From Nakamurella sp040546275 (GTDB taxonomy: Bacteria > Actinomycetota > Actinomycetes > Mycobacteriales > Nakamurellaceae), in contig NZ_JBEPNO010000015.1 of NCBI RefSeq assembly GCF_040546275.1, positions 75,755 to 139,754 on the forward strand: a DNA stretch of 64,000 bases, in the 5' to 3' direction. How positions within the stretch are numbered: position 1 is the first letter of the stretch; every line of letters starts with the position of its first letter. Shown in pieces: positions 1-8,038 of this stretch. The notes beneath the pieces are model-generated. The model did not search any database, was not told where the DNA came from, and saw only the letters and a program-made list of their open reading frames with translations. Position numbers and translations under genes: made by a program.

Positions 1-591
1 ACGCTGGCCCAGGAACGTAAGTTCGACATCCGGGCCAACTGGAAACTGATCGTCGAGAACTTCCTCGATTTCTACCACCTGCCGTTCATCCACCCGCAGG
101 TCGGACCGGTCTCGGCCTCGCTCGACGTCGACGACGTCCTGGTCGCACCGGAGATCATCGGCGGCTGCTACCCGCGCGGCGCGGCCGGCAAGGCGAAGAA
201 GAGCGCCGACCAGCTGCCCTGGCTCGGTGACGTCCCCGCCGATCGGCTGGAAAGTCAGGACATCTTCTGCGTCTTCCCCAACGCGCTCTTGTTCCTGGAG
301 TCGGACTGGTTCCAGGTGATCGGCTTCGAACCGCTGGCGCCGGACCACACTCTCGAGCACATGGCGATCTTCGTCGACTCCTCCGCCGACTCCGAGGACT
401 TCAGCACCGCGATCAAGAGTCTGTGCGAGGTGCTCTACGAGGTGAACGAGCAGGATCTCCCCATCCTCCGAAAGCTGCAGGCGGGCAGGCACTCTCCCGG
501 CGCCGACCGCACCACGTTGCTGTCCTGGTGGGATCAGATCACCGCCCACTTCCAGTCGCTGGTCCGAGATCGTGCGGGCTATCCCCAGTGA
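1..591 (+). CDS. Rieske-type ring-hydroxylating oxygenase, alpha subunit (C-terminal part)
   Basis: The 5' end lies outside the window; frame 1 is open from base 1 and gives 196 residues to the stop. Residues 14-32 carry the catalytic-domain signature of Rieske non-heme iron oxygenase alpha subunits: NWK, then EN, then a 2-His/1-Asp iron site shaped DxxxLPxxH (HLPFIHP). The rest is the usual helix/sheet C-terminal part of the catalytic domain. The N-terminal [2Fe-2S] Rieske domain should be upstream. Enzymes of this family use electrons from a reductase to hydroxylate aromatic rings or demethylate amines; no residue here fixes the substrate. No electron-transfer partner follows, so the partners are either upstream or elsewhere. 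Confidence 0.85.
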   Translation, partial: TLAQERKFDIRANWKLIVENFLDFYHLPFIHPQVGPVSASLDVDDVLVAPEIIGGCYPRGAAGKAKKSADQLPWLGDVPADRLESQDIFCVFPNALLFLESDWFQVIGFEPLAPDHTLEHMAIFVDSSADSEDFSTAIKSLCEVLYEVNEQDLPILRKLQAGRHSPGADRTTLLSWWDQITAHFQSLVRDRAGYPQ

Positions 592-654
592 GTGTCGATG
601 CGCGACAACGCTTCGCATGACGTGCCACTGTCTCGGACGCCCGTGCGCCGATGA

Positions 655-672
655 CGATCGCCACGGCGATCG
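655..672. terminator. short perfect hairpin after the oxygenase gene
   Basis: CGATCGCC and GGCGATCG form 8-bp arms around a 2-base centre, 63 bases after the oxygenase stop. No T-tract follows, so this is a weak terminator candidate; it could equally be a protein-binding palindrome. Confidence 0.3.
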
Positions 673-784
673 GGACATGGACCCGGACTCGCGCGGTGTG
701 CCGTTACCCAGGTGTTACGGGTCGTGAGTTGAGTCAGCCTCGTCGGAGCCGCATCCCGCGGCGACGAGGAAGGGAGTCACCACC

Positions 785-1411
785 ATGAGGCACCCGAAAC
801 ATCCGGTCCGGCAGACACTCGAATTCATCTCGATCGCTTCGTGCGCAATCATCCTGAGTGGCTGCAACTCCGGCACGACCACCGCGACCGCCGTTGCCGC
901 CACCACGTCCTCTTCGGCGAGTACGGCTGCCAGCGCGCCGGCCGCGCTACCGTCCAACGCTCTACCGTCGAGCGCTCCGGCAACCGGCGCCACGGCGGAG
1001 GGTGTGCGCACTCCCTCCGCGGCCGGCGGATCACCGACTACCGGGAAGTGCACCGACCTGACGGCGGCTGCTGCCGGCGCAGCGGTAGGCAAGCCCACCA
1101 CGCTGACATTGGACAGCTCCGACGCCATCAGCTCCACCTGCGATGTCAACGTCGCTGGCGAGGTCGATCCCATCCAGCTTTTCGTGATCACCTCGGCCAC
1201 CGCGAGGGAGTTCGCCGACGAGAAGAAGGCCGCAGCTGATCTCAAGACGGTCGGCGGGGTAGGTGACCAGGCATTCACCGACGCGCTCGGGGTGGAGGTA
1301 CTGCGCGGAAGTGTCGAGATCAAGGTGGGCGGACCGGAAGATGCACTGAAGAACGATGACTACTCGGTGCCGACCGCGATTGCGAAGGCGATGGTCGCCG
1401 CGCTGAAGTGA
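785..1411 (+). CDS. putative lipoprotein
   Basis: A 208-residue secreted protein. Residues 1-27 form a lipoprotein signal: basic N-terminus, hydrophobic stretch, and lipobox LSGC with the lipidated cysteine at position 27. A Ser/Thr/Ala/Pro-rich linker (about 28-80) follows, typical of a spacer that lifts a domain off the membrane, then a small C-terminal domain of about 125 residues with two cysteines (near 96 and 119) that could pair. The layout resembles small actinobacterial substrate-binding-like or DUF3558-type lipoproteins, but I see no diagnostic motif. A purine-rich GAGGAAGGGAG sits upstream of the ATG. It converges with the LysR gene downstream. Confidence 0.7.
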   Translation: MRHPKHPVRQTLEFISIASCAIILSGCNSGTTTATAVAATTSSSASTAASAPAALPSNALPSSAPATGATAEGVRTPSAAGGSPTTGKCTDLTAAAAGAAVGKPTTLTLDSSDAISSTCDVNVAGEVDPIQLFVITSATAREFADEKKAAADLKTVGGVGDQAFTDALGVEVLRGSVEIKVGGPEDALKNDDYSVPTAIAKAMVAALK

Positions 1412-1490
1412 GCTGTCTTTCGCTGCACCACAGCCGTGCTGCCACCACAACCTTCGCTGCCACAACAGTGCGCGACACCGGACGACTGCA

Positions 1491-2396
1491 CTACCGAATG
1501 GACTGCATCCTGGCGATGGCCCGCTCGATGACGACCTGACTGGCCTTGGACAACGGTATATCCCTACGGACGACGATCGCGAATTCGTCGAAGATCCTGG
1601 GCCGCATCGATACCCACTTCAGATTCGGCGAAAGGCGTTGCCCCATACGGCTGAGCAGGCCCCTTGCCGTCACCGCATCGGCGCGGCCGGTCGCGGCGAT
1701 CTCGAGCGCGGTCTCGATGTCCTCCACCTCGACCACCGGTGTCAGCGTGCCGCCCACGGATTGGACGGCTCGCGCAAGTTGCCGACGGGTAGAATCGTTG
1801 TTTCCCCAGCTCGCCTCGGACAGCACCAACGGCGCAGCCGCGAGAACCGTTGCGGTGACGGGGCGCTGCACCCGCTCCGGGACCGCACTGACGTAGACCA
1901 CCTCGTCTCGCATGATCGGCGTGACGGCCAGCCCGGCGTCGGCTACCGGCAGCGTGATGATCGCCGCGTCCAACCGGCCGCGGCGCAACTCTTCGTGCAC
2001 ATCCGTCGAGTTCTGGCCGATGAGTTCGATCCGCACGTCCGGATACCGTTCCAGCACATCCGCCACCAGATCGGCGTCGAAATAGAGCCGCGAGGTGCCG
2101 AACACGCCGAACCGGATGGTGCCAGACGTCACCTCCCTGATCGAGGCGACCGCGCCGACCGCGGCCACGGCCGCATTCAAGGTCTGCTGCGCGTGCACCC
2201 GCAACACCTCGGCCGCCTCGGTGGGCACCAGTCCCCGGCCGACCCGCCGGAACAGGACGGTGCCAAGACCCCGTTCCAACAGCCGCACCTGCTCGGAGAT
2301 CGAGGGTTGGGCCATGCCGAGCGACAGCGCCGCTGCGGTGAACGAACCGTCATCGAAGACGGAGACGAAACAGCGCAACTGGTGCAGGGTGAACAT
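1491..2396 (-). CDS. LysR-family transcriptional regulator
   Basis: 301 residues, the standard LysR length. Residues 1-60 hold the winged helix-turn-helix (LHQLRCFVSVFDDGSFTAAA, then QPSISEQVRLLE as the recognition helix) and FRR, a usual family mark. Residues 90-300 form the periplasmic-binding-protein-like effector domain. It is divergent from the EamA exporter gene at 2482, with 85 bases between the start codons. LysR regulators commonly control the adjacent divergent gene and themselves, so the exporter is the likely target; the inducer is not predictable. Confidence 0.9.
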   Translation of the reverse strand: MFTLHQLRCFVSVFDDGSFTAAALSLGMAQPSISEQVRLLERGLGTVLFRRVGRGLVPTEAAEVLRVHAQQTLNAAVAAVGAVASIREVTSGTIRFGVFGTSRLYFDADLVADVLERYPDVRIELIGQNSTDVHEELRRGRLDAAIITLPVADAGLAVTPIMRDEVVYVSAVPERVQRPVTATVLAAAPLVLSEASWGNNDSTRRQLARAVQSVGGTLTPVVEVEDIETALEIAATGRADAVTARGLLSRMGQRLSPNLKWVSMRPRIFDEFAIVVRRDIPLSKASQVVIERAIARMQSIR

Positions 2397-2481
2397 CGGA
2401 CCCCATCTCCTCGGATTTTCCTATGGATGGTGAAGGAAACCCAGGCTACCCCGATACGTCTGCATCTCCTAGGTTGGGCAG
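2397..2481. promoter_or_regulatory. divergent LysR/EamA control region
   Basis: The 85-base gap between the two divergent starts holds the short dyad TTTCC (2417-2421) / GGAAA (2435-2439) with a 13-base centre. The size and position suit a LysR-type regulatory site, but the arms are short, so this is an inference from layout more than sequence. Confidence 0.35.
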
Positions 2482-3459
2482 GTGCCCTCCTCTCTCGCCA
2501 CCACCGGGTCGACGACCCCTGCGGTGAAACAACTCCCCCGCACCGGCGTCCTGCTGTGCCTGGTGTCCGGGGCGGCCTTCGGCGCTGCCGCCGTGTTCGC
2601 CAAGGAATCGTTTGCCGCCGGGTGGTCCGTGTCGTCGTTGCTCACCGTCCGCTTCGTGGTGGCCTCGGTCCTGCTGTGGACCGTGGTCGCGATCCGCCGA
2701 CCACCCCGCCCCTCCCGACGCGCCGTACTGCTGTGCGTCGCCCTCGGCGCCATCGGTTATGCCTTGCAATCGGCCACCTACTTCGGGGCGCTCACGATGC
2801 TGGGCGCCGGGGTAGTCGCCCAACTGGTCTACGTCTATCCCGCCCTCGTCTTCCTGATGGCCCTGGTGCTCCGGCGCGAAAGCCTTGGGCTGCGAAAGGT
2901 TCTCGCGCTCGGCGCGACCAGTCTCGGACTGGTGCTGCTGCTGCAGGGCGGCGGAGGTGGGAGCTGGTCCGCGCTCGGGGTTCTGATGGCTCTGAGCTGC
3001 GCCGTCATCTACGCGATCTACATCACCATCGCCGCGACATTTCCGGAGACCCTCGACCCGGTGTTGAGCGCCGCGATCATCTGCAGCGCGGCGGCCGCCA
3101 GCCTCGGGACCTTCGTCGTCGCCACCGACTCCTGGCAACTGCCGACCAAGCCGATCGGTTGGCTCTGGATGCTGGCGTTCGCCGTCATCTCGACGGTCGT
3201 CTCGATCATCACCTTCCTGGCCGGGCTTCGCCGGGTCGGACCGTCGGCCGCCGCCATCCTGTCGTGCGTCGAACCCGTCGTGACGGCGGTGTCCTCGGTG
3301 CTCGTCTACGGCGAGCACCTGTCGCTCTGGCAGATCGCTGGTGGCGTCGCCGTTCTCGCGTCGGTGGTGCTGTTGCAGCTTCGGCGGCGCAGCCCGGCCA
3401 GAAATTCGAGGACCGAGGACGTATCAGACCGGGACGGGTGCGACTCATTGCGTCGGTGA
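2482..3459 (+). CDS. EamA/DMT-family membrane transporter
   Basis: 325 residues with ten hydrophobic segments in two five-helix halves, the architecture of drug/metabolite transporters of the EamA (RhaT/YdcZ-like) family. Recognisable parts are GAAAVFAKESFAAGWS in the first hairpin, the tail of the first repeat (YPALVFLMALVLRRE), and the tail of the second repeat (LSCVEPVVTAVSSVLVYGE, where the EP motif is typical). It probably exports a small metabolite or amino acid. The start is GTG at 2482. Control by the divergent LysR gene is likely. Confidence 0.88.
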   Translation: MPSSLATTGSTTPAVKQLPRTGVLLCLVSGAAFGAAAVFAKESFAAGWSVSSLLTVRFVVASVLLWTVVAIRRPPRPSRRAVLLCVALGAIGYALQSATYFGALTMLGAGVVAQLVYVYPALVFLMALVLRRESLGLRKVLALGATSLGLVLLLQGGGGGSWSALGVLMALSCAVIYAIYITIAATFPETLDPVLSAAIICSAAAASLGTFVVATDSWQLPTKPIGWLWMLAFAVISTVVSIITFLAGLRRVGPSAAAILSCVEPVVTAVSSVLVYGEHLSLWQIAGGVAVLASVVLLQLRRRSPARNSRTEDVSDRDGCDSLRR

Positions 3460-3543
3460 CCCGTCGTTGATCAGCATCCGACACTGATCCGGGCCCGAAC
3501 CGACTGCAGAGACGGAAGTCCTGTGCAGCCCACGGAGGTCAGC

Positions 3544-4389
3544 ATGAAGAAATGGACCCAGATCGTCATCACCGCGACGGCGGTCACGACCGCCTTGGTG
3601 GTCGGCCTCAGCGCCTCCTCGTCCGCGGGCGCCGCGTCCCCCCAGCAGGCGGCACCCACCATCCAGAGTCCCGTCCAGCCGGCCGCCTTCACACCGCAGA
3701 CCAACCCTGAGTCGCTGTTCAAACCGGTGGCGCCCTGCAGGATCGTCGACACCCGGCTCGCCGGCGGATCGCTCGGCAACGGGACCACCAGGACGTACTT
3801 CGTCGGCGGCACCACCGGCTTCGCGCCGCAGGGTGGCAAGTCCGGCGGCTGTGGCGTCCCCGTCGGCGCCACCGCTGTCGCCGCGGTGATCACCGCCGTC
3901 ACCCCCGTCCACCTGGGCTACTTCAAGGCCTACCCAGCTGGGACAACCGCGCCGAACTCCTCGGTCCTGAACTACCCGGCCGGCATCACCATCGGATCGG
4001 GAGTGACACTGCCGCTCAAGGCCGGCGTCGGTCAATCGCTGACCATCTACAACTTCAACGGCCCGACCCAGATGATCATCGACGTCCAGGGCTACTACAT
4101 CCCACAGGTCCAGGCCCTGGTCGCTTCCGATGGCTCGCTGCTGAGCAGCACCCCGCGGGTGGTTTCCGTCAGTCACCCCGGCACCGGTATCTACTACGTC
4201 ACCCTGGACCGCCCGGCCAGGGAGTGTTCGCCCAACGTCAGCACCTTCAACCTCTACCGCTACGCATCCGTGGGTTTGTCCAGCTCCAACACCCCGAACG
4301 TCATCACCGTCTACGTCTGGTACCTGGACTCAACCACCCACCTGGAGAACCCGACCAACTATGACTTCTTCCTGAATGTCACCTGTTGA
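3544..4389 (+). CDS. secreted protein with a PCRIVDTR-type domain
   Basis: The ATG at 3544 is chosen over a GTG 21 bases upstream because a GGAGG Shine-Dalgarno lies about 6 bases before it and the protein then opens directly with a signal peptide (MKKW, hydrophobic core, cleavage expected after the SAGA-like motif near residue 32). The mature part contains LFKPVAPCRIVDTR and, later, SLTIYNFNGPTQMIIDVQGYY, which match a beta-rich extracellular module repeated in surface proteins of Actinobacteria and Acidobacteria. Two cysteines near 60 and 102 may pair. The C-terminal 85 residues (two more cysteines, one penultimate) are unassigned. Function unknown; probably surface or matrix associated. 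Confidence 0.72.
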   Translation: MKKWTQIVITATAVTTALVVGLSASSSAGAASPQQAAPTIQSPVQPAAFTPQTNPESLFKPVAPCRIVDTRLAGGSLGNGTTRTYFVGGTTGFAPQGGKSGGCGVPVGATAVAAVITAVTPVHLGYFKAYPAGTTAPNSSVLNYPAGITIGSGVTLPLKAGVGQSLTIYNFNGPTQMIIDVQGYYIPQVQALVASDGSLLSSTPRVVSVSHPGTGIYYVTLDRPARECSPNVSTFNLYRYASVGLSSSNTPNVITVYVWYLDSTTHLENPTNYDFFLNVTC

Positions 4390-4492
4390 CAGCTACCTCC
4401 ACAGCCAGAACGGGGCCGCCTCCGAGGAAGGGAGACGGCTCCGTTCGGAGATATGGCGGAACTCAGGCCTCGGAGAGGACCTCGACGTCGGC

Positions 4493-4825
4493 CTACTTGC
4501 GGGCGGCAAGGGCGGCAGCGCGCTCCTCGTGACGACGGTTGACCGTCACCTGAGCAGCGTCGATGACGGCCCGATCTACCGGGTCCGACTCGGTCTGGTC
4601 GACGCCGTGGTACTTCTCGATGGAGGAACCGAGCTCGGGGCCGGACTCCCACGAGGTGATCAGGCAGTAGCGGCCGACGTTGGCACCGGGCTCCTTGGCG
4701 CAGGCGGTCAGCACCGGCGCGGTCGCGATCTGAGAGTTGATCCAGACGCCGTGCTTGTCGGTGCGCGGCGGGGTGTGCGCCGGGCGCGCCGACTGCCATG
4801 GGCAGTCGGCCCGGCCCGGAAGAAG
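4493..4825 (-). pseudogene. 3' remnant of an unrecognised gene
   Basis: The frame reads ...HGVWINSQIATAPVL, then ACAKEPG, GRYCLITSWESGPELGS, ending in RAAALAARK and TAG. Third codon positions are almost all G or C from about 4815 down to the stop, so it looks protein-coding. The only usual start in frame is a GTG at 4712-4714 with no ribosome-binding site, and coding character continues upstream of it until the frame closes next to the end of the rRNA methylase gene. I infer that the 5' part was lost. I do not recognise the family. A 73-residue protein from the GTG is the alternative. Confidence 0.4.
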
Positions 4826-4827
4826 GC

Positions 4828-5706
4828 CTACATCGGTGTTTCGACTGCGTCAGGAATGTCGTCCGCGGCGATTCCTGCAGATGGATCCGTTCGCTCGGCT
4901 CGATGCGCCCTTGCGCTTGCGTACAGACAGATCGCCGCCGCGGTCGCCAGATTCAGCGATTCGGCTGCCCCATAGATCGGGACGCTGATCGATTCATCTG
5001 CTGCCGCAATGACTTCCGCCGGCAAACCATGGGCCTCGGACCCGAACAGCCAGGCCGTCGGGAGGTCGAGGATGCCGTCGTCGGTGGCGGTGTCGAGGTC
5101 GGTGTGCGCGGCGGCTCCCGTGGTGGCGAGCACCGACATCCCGGCTTCGGCAAGCTCCATCAACAACAGTCCAACGTCGGCCGCGCGCGCGACCGGGAGG
5201 TGGAACAGGCTGCCGGTGGACGCGCGAACGGCCTTCGGGTTGAACGGGTCGACGGATTCGCCGGCGAAGATGACGGCGTCCGCTCCGGCGGCGTCGGCGA
5301 GCCGGATGATCGTGCCCGCGTTGCCGGGATCATTGGTCTCGACCAGGACCGCGATCAGTCGGGGATCGGCGGAGATGACGTCCGCGACGTCCGTCAGCGA
5401 AATGGCGCAGCGGGCCACGATGCCTTGGGGAGAGACGGTGTCCGACAGCGCCGCCGCGGCCCGGTCGGTGACCTGGGTGACCTCGATCCGGGCGGCGAAC
5501 GCAGCGCGGACCAACTCGACGTTGCGGGCGCCGGCGTCCTTGGTGATGTACAGCTCCTTGACCGTGCCGGGCTCGCGCAGTTCGACCGCGACGGCTTCGG
5601 CAACGGCCTGCGAACCCTCGGCCAGGAACTCCCCGGCCTCAGCGCGACGCGGCTTGCGCAGCAGTCGATGCGCGGCCGCGATCCTGGTGGAGCGCTCGGT
5701 GAGCAC
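4828..5706 (-). CDS. SpoU/TrmH-family RNA 2'-O-methyltransferase
   Basis: All three SPOUT motifs are present: motif 1 NDPGNAGTIIRLADAAGA, motif 2 WLFGSEAHGLP and motif 3 ISVPIYGAAESLNLATA, which together form the knotted SAM site. The N-terminal substrate-binding domain reads RIAAAHRLLRKPRRAEAGEF. The enzyme is expected to methylate a ribose in rRNA. Position after rplT matches the tsnR-like gene of other actinomycetes. The GTG at 5706 fits the family N-terminus (VLTERS) and follows GAGGAGG; a GTG at 5826 would add 40 low-complexity residues. The frame stays open, rich in Arg/Asp/Ala, up to rplT (see findings). Confidence 0.85.
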   Translation of the reverse strand: MLTERSTRIAAAHRLLRKPRRAEAGEFLAEGSQAVAEAVAVELREPGTVKELYITKDAGARNVELVRAAFAARIEVTQVTDRAAAALSDTVSPQGIVARCAISLTDVADVISADPRLIAVLVETNDPGNAGTIIRLADAAGADAVIFAGESVDPFNPKAVRASTGSLFHLPVARAADVGLLLMELAEAGMSVLATTGAAAHTDLDTATDDGILDLPTAWLFGSEAHGLPAEVIAAADESISVPIYGAAESLNLATAAAICLYASARAHRAERTDPSAGIAADDIPDAVETPM

Positions 5707-6215
5707 GCCCTCCTCGAACTCCGCAGTCGCATCGGTCCGCGCAGCGGAGTTACCGGGGGCGGTCCGCTGGCGGTCGGCCGCGGCCTGCTCGGCGCGGCGG
5801 CTGCGCGGGGTGTCGATGGCCTGCACCGTCGGGTCCGGGATGCGGTGAGCACCCCGGCTGTCGCGGGATTCGCCGTGCGATTCACTGCGGGCGGGCCGAC
5901 GGTCGGCGGGTGCGTCGCCGCCGCGTTCTCCGGCTGCACCGCGGCGGTCGCCGGAGGCGGTCCGGTCGGGACGGCGTCCACGGATGTCGGGTCGACGTGC
6001 GGTCGATCCGTCACGGCGAGCCCGTGTGGCTGCACTGTCACGACGGTCGGACGACGCATCCCGCCGGACGGGATCGGCGGCGCGGCGAGGTGCGGCATCC
6101 CGGCGAGCGGGCGCGAAGGGCGCTTCCGAGGAACCGTCATCAGCCGAGCGCCCCGCCGGAGTGCCGCTGGAGGCGGCATCGCGAGCGGGGCGTCGGCGAG
6201 GATCTTCTCGGGGAC

Positions 6216-6629
6216 TCAGGCTGCGTCCTCGTCGGAGGCACTGTCGGCTGCAGCGGCGTTGTCGTCGGCGACCGACGGCACGGCCTCGCGGGCCAGCACG
6301 ACCAGCGCGGCGAAGGCGGCATCGTCATGGACGGCCAACTCGGCCAGGACCTTGCGATCGACCTCGACGCCGGCCAGCTTGAGGCCCTGCATGAAGCGGT
6401 TGTAGGTCATGCCGTGGGCGCGCGCCGCAGCGTTGATACGAGCGATCCAGAGCTTGCGAAAATCGTTCTTCCGCTTGCGACGGTCGTTGTAGGCGTAGTT
6501 GAGCGAGTGCAGGACCTGCTCTTTGGCCTTGCGGTACAGCCTCGAACGCTGGCCGCGGTAACCGCTGGCCTGCTCGAGAATGACGCGGCGCTTCTTGTGG
6601 GCGTTGACTGCCCTTTTGACGCGTGCCAC
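6216..6629 (-). CDS. rplT: 50S ribosomal protein L20
   Basis: Begins MARVKRAVNAHKKRRVIL and contains GYRGQRSRLYRKAKEQV and LWIARINAAARAHG, the L20 hallmarks that bind 23S rRNA early in 50S assembly. At 137 residues it is about 17 longer than usual because of an acidic, alanine-rich C-terminal tail (ADDNAAAADSASDEDAA). It is the third gene of the infC-rpmI-rplT operon and is probably co-transcribed with both. Confidence 0.98.
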   Translation of the reverse strand: MARVKRAVNAHKKRRVILEQASGYRGQRSRLYRKAKEQVLHSLNYAYNDRRKRKNDFRKLWIARINAAARAHGMTYNRFMQGLKLAGVEVDRKVLAELAVHDDAAFAALVVLAREAVPSVADDNAAAADSASDEDAA

Positions 6630-6736
6630 GGGACACCTGTCTTTCTACTTCGGTGACCGTTCGAGCAGTGCGCTCTCGGGCCGGGGGACAAATTCGGGAT
6701 CAGGACCGCGGGGTGCGGGCCCGGGGGAAGGCAGGC

Positions 6737-6931
6737 TCAGATACCGAGCATGCGCTTGATGCGCGGGACGTCGACGGCGGCGATGCTGGTGTGGCTGTCC
6801 ATCTGCCGGATGCGCTTCGTGGACTTGTTCTCCAGGTTGTGGCGCTTGCCGGAACCCTGGTGCACGAGCTTGCCGGTGCCGGTGATCTTGACCCGCTTCT
6901 TCATCCCGGAGTGGGACTTCATCTTGGGCAT
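6737..6931 (-). CDS. rpmI: 50S ribosomal protein L35
   Basis: 64 residues, the family's normal size, beginning MPKMKSHSGMKKRVKITG and ending RIKRMLGI. The ATG at 6931 is preceded by GAGGAATGTC, a good Shine-Dalgarno at proper spacing; a longer frame to 7003 only adds non-conserved residues. It lies between infC and rplT as in nearly all bacteria. Confidence 0.97.
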   Translation of the reverse strand: MPKMKSHSGMKKRVKITGTGKLVHQGSGKRHNLENKSTKRIRQMDSHTSIAAVDVPRIKRMLGI

Positions 6932-7068
6932 GACATTCCTCTTCTTCGTATCGACTGCTTGGTCTTCTTGATACGGACTGCTCTGACAGGCCGTTGGCGC
7001 CACCTGCGAGCCGATGGATCTCGGTCAACGAGCAGCAATCTGCAGCGCCGGTGGGCTGCCTTGCCTGG

Positions 7069-7085
7069 ACGTCGTCCAGGACGGT
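7069..7085 (-). other. small hairpin between infC and rpmI
   Basis: CCTGGAC and GTCCAGG form a 7-bp stem with a 3-base loop just after the infC stop. With no T-tract it is more likely an RNA processing or stability element within the operon than a full terminator. Confidence 0.25.
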
Positions 7086-7091
7086 CGGTGC

Positions 7092-7724
7092 TCACGTGGC
7101 GCTGGTGGAACGTGTGTTGCTCTGGTGCAGATATTCGGCCGCGCCGGCCGGAGCCGGTTCGGCTGCCACGCCGGCCGGGGCCGGGGTGGGCGTTGCGGCA
7201 GGCTTGGGCTTGACCGTCTTGTGCGGGGCCAGAACCATGATCATGTTCCGGCCGTCCTGCTTCGGCGCACTCTCGACGAATCCAAGCTCGGACACATCGG
7301 CCGACAACCGCTGCAGCAGGCGGAAGCCGAGCTCCGGACGCGACTGCTCGCGGCCCCGGAACATGATGGTGACCTTGACCTTGTCCCCGGCCTTGAGGAA
7401 ACGCTCGACGTGACCCTTCTTGGTCTCGTAGTCGTGCGAGTCGATCTTCGGGCGGAGCTTCATTTCCTTGATGACCGTCAGGACCTGATTACGACGGGCT
7501 TCGCGGGCCTTCTGCGCACTTTCGTACTTGAACTTGCCGTAGTCCATGAGCTTGCAGACCGGTGGACGCGCTTCCGGCGCGACCTCGACGAGGTCGAGGT
7601 CCTGCTCCTGGGCCATACGGAGTGCCTCGGTGACGGTGACGATGCCGATCTGTTCTCCGGCCGCCCCGACGAGACGAATTTCTGGAACGCGAATCCTGTC
7701 GTTGATACGTGGCTCGACGCTGAT
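7092..7724 (-). CDS. infC: translation initiation factor IF-3
   Basis: The conserved IF-3 N-terminus (EPRINDRIRVPEIRLVG) lies upstream of the first ATG in frame (7616), so starting there would cut off most of the N-terminal domain. The only well-placed start is ATC at 7722-7724, five bases after a perfect AGGAGG (7730-7735). That gives 210 residues: N domain, the linker around KFKYESAQKAREAR, and C domain with RGREQSRPELGFRLLQRL. A non-canonical start is a known feature of infC and makes the gene self-limiting, because IF-3 rejects such codons. The last 35 residues are a Pro/Ala-rich tail. A structured leader precedes it. Confidence 0.93.
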   Translation of the reverse strand: MSVEPRINDRIRVPEIRLVGAAGEQIGIVTVTEALRMAQEQDLDLVEVAPEARPPVCKLMDYGKFKYESAQKAREARRNQVLTVIKEMKLRPKIDSHDYETKKGHVERFLKAGDKVKVTIMFRGREQSRPELGFRLLQRLSADVSELGFVESAPKQDGRNMIMVLAPHKTVKPKPAATPTPAPAGVAAEPAPAGAAEYLHQSNTRSTSAT

Positions 7725-7788
7725 TGAATCCTCCTGGGTACCTGCGGGTGTGAAGTGATGCTTCCCGCGCAGCCTTCTCCAAAATGCG

Positions 7789-7821
7789 AAAAGGGCCCCG
7801 CGGATGGAACACGCGGAGCCC
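7789..7821 (-). terminator. intrinsic terminator/attenuator in the infC leader
   Basis: On the minus strand GGGCTCCGCG and CGCGGGGCCC form a 10-bp stem (one G-U) with a 9-base loop, followed by TTTT (7792-7789) and a second T-run a few bases on. It sits 65 bases upstream of the infC start, so it is placed to abort infC-rpmI-rplT transcription, as expected for an attenuator. Confidence 0.75.
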
Positions 7822-8038
7822 GAAACGACCCGTCAACTCACCCCCACTGGGAGGGCGTGCGCCATCGATGCCAGCATCGATGGACCGGGACCCGGCCGCT
7901 CGCACTCACCTCGAGTGCGGCAAACTCGGGTGGGAGTCGGGCTCCACTTGAGGTTGCCCTGGCAATCACGTGACCGTGTTCGCCAGGACTTGAGCCCCTG
8001 TGAAACAGGGGCTGGTCGCGCCTGACAGTCTACACGGT
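7822..8038 (-). promoter_or_regulatory. structured 5' leader of infC
   Basis: Between the attenuator and the divergent DUF1844 gene the minus strand can form three perfect hairpins: 7862-7883 (9-bp arms, CCATCGATG...CATCGATGG), 7901-7919 (7-bp arms) and 7993-8013 (8-bp arms, AGCCCCTG...CAGGGGCT). Serial hairpins ahead of a terminator suggest a regulated leader RNA, possibly sensing IF-3, L20 or translation state. I see no convincing leader peptide. Confidence 0.5.

Noticed and set aside
3445..4176. Minus-strand frame over the PCRIVDTR protein
   Set aside because: Gly/Asp/Arg-rich antisense shadow; the plus strand has a ribosome-binding site and a signal peptide.
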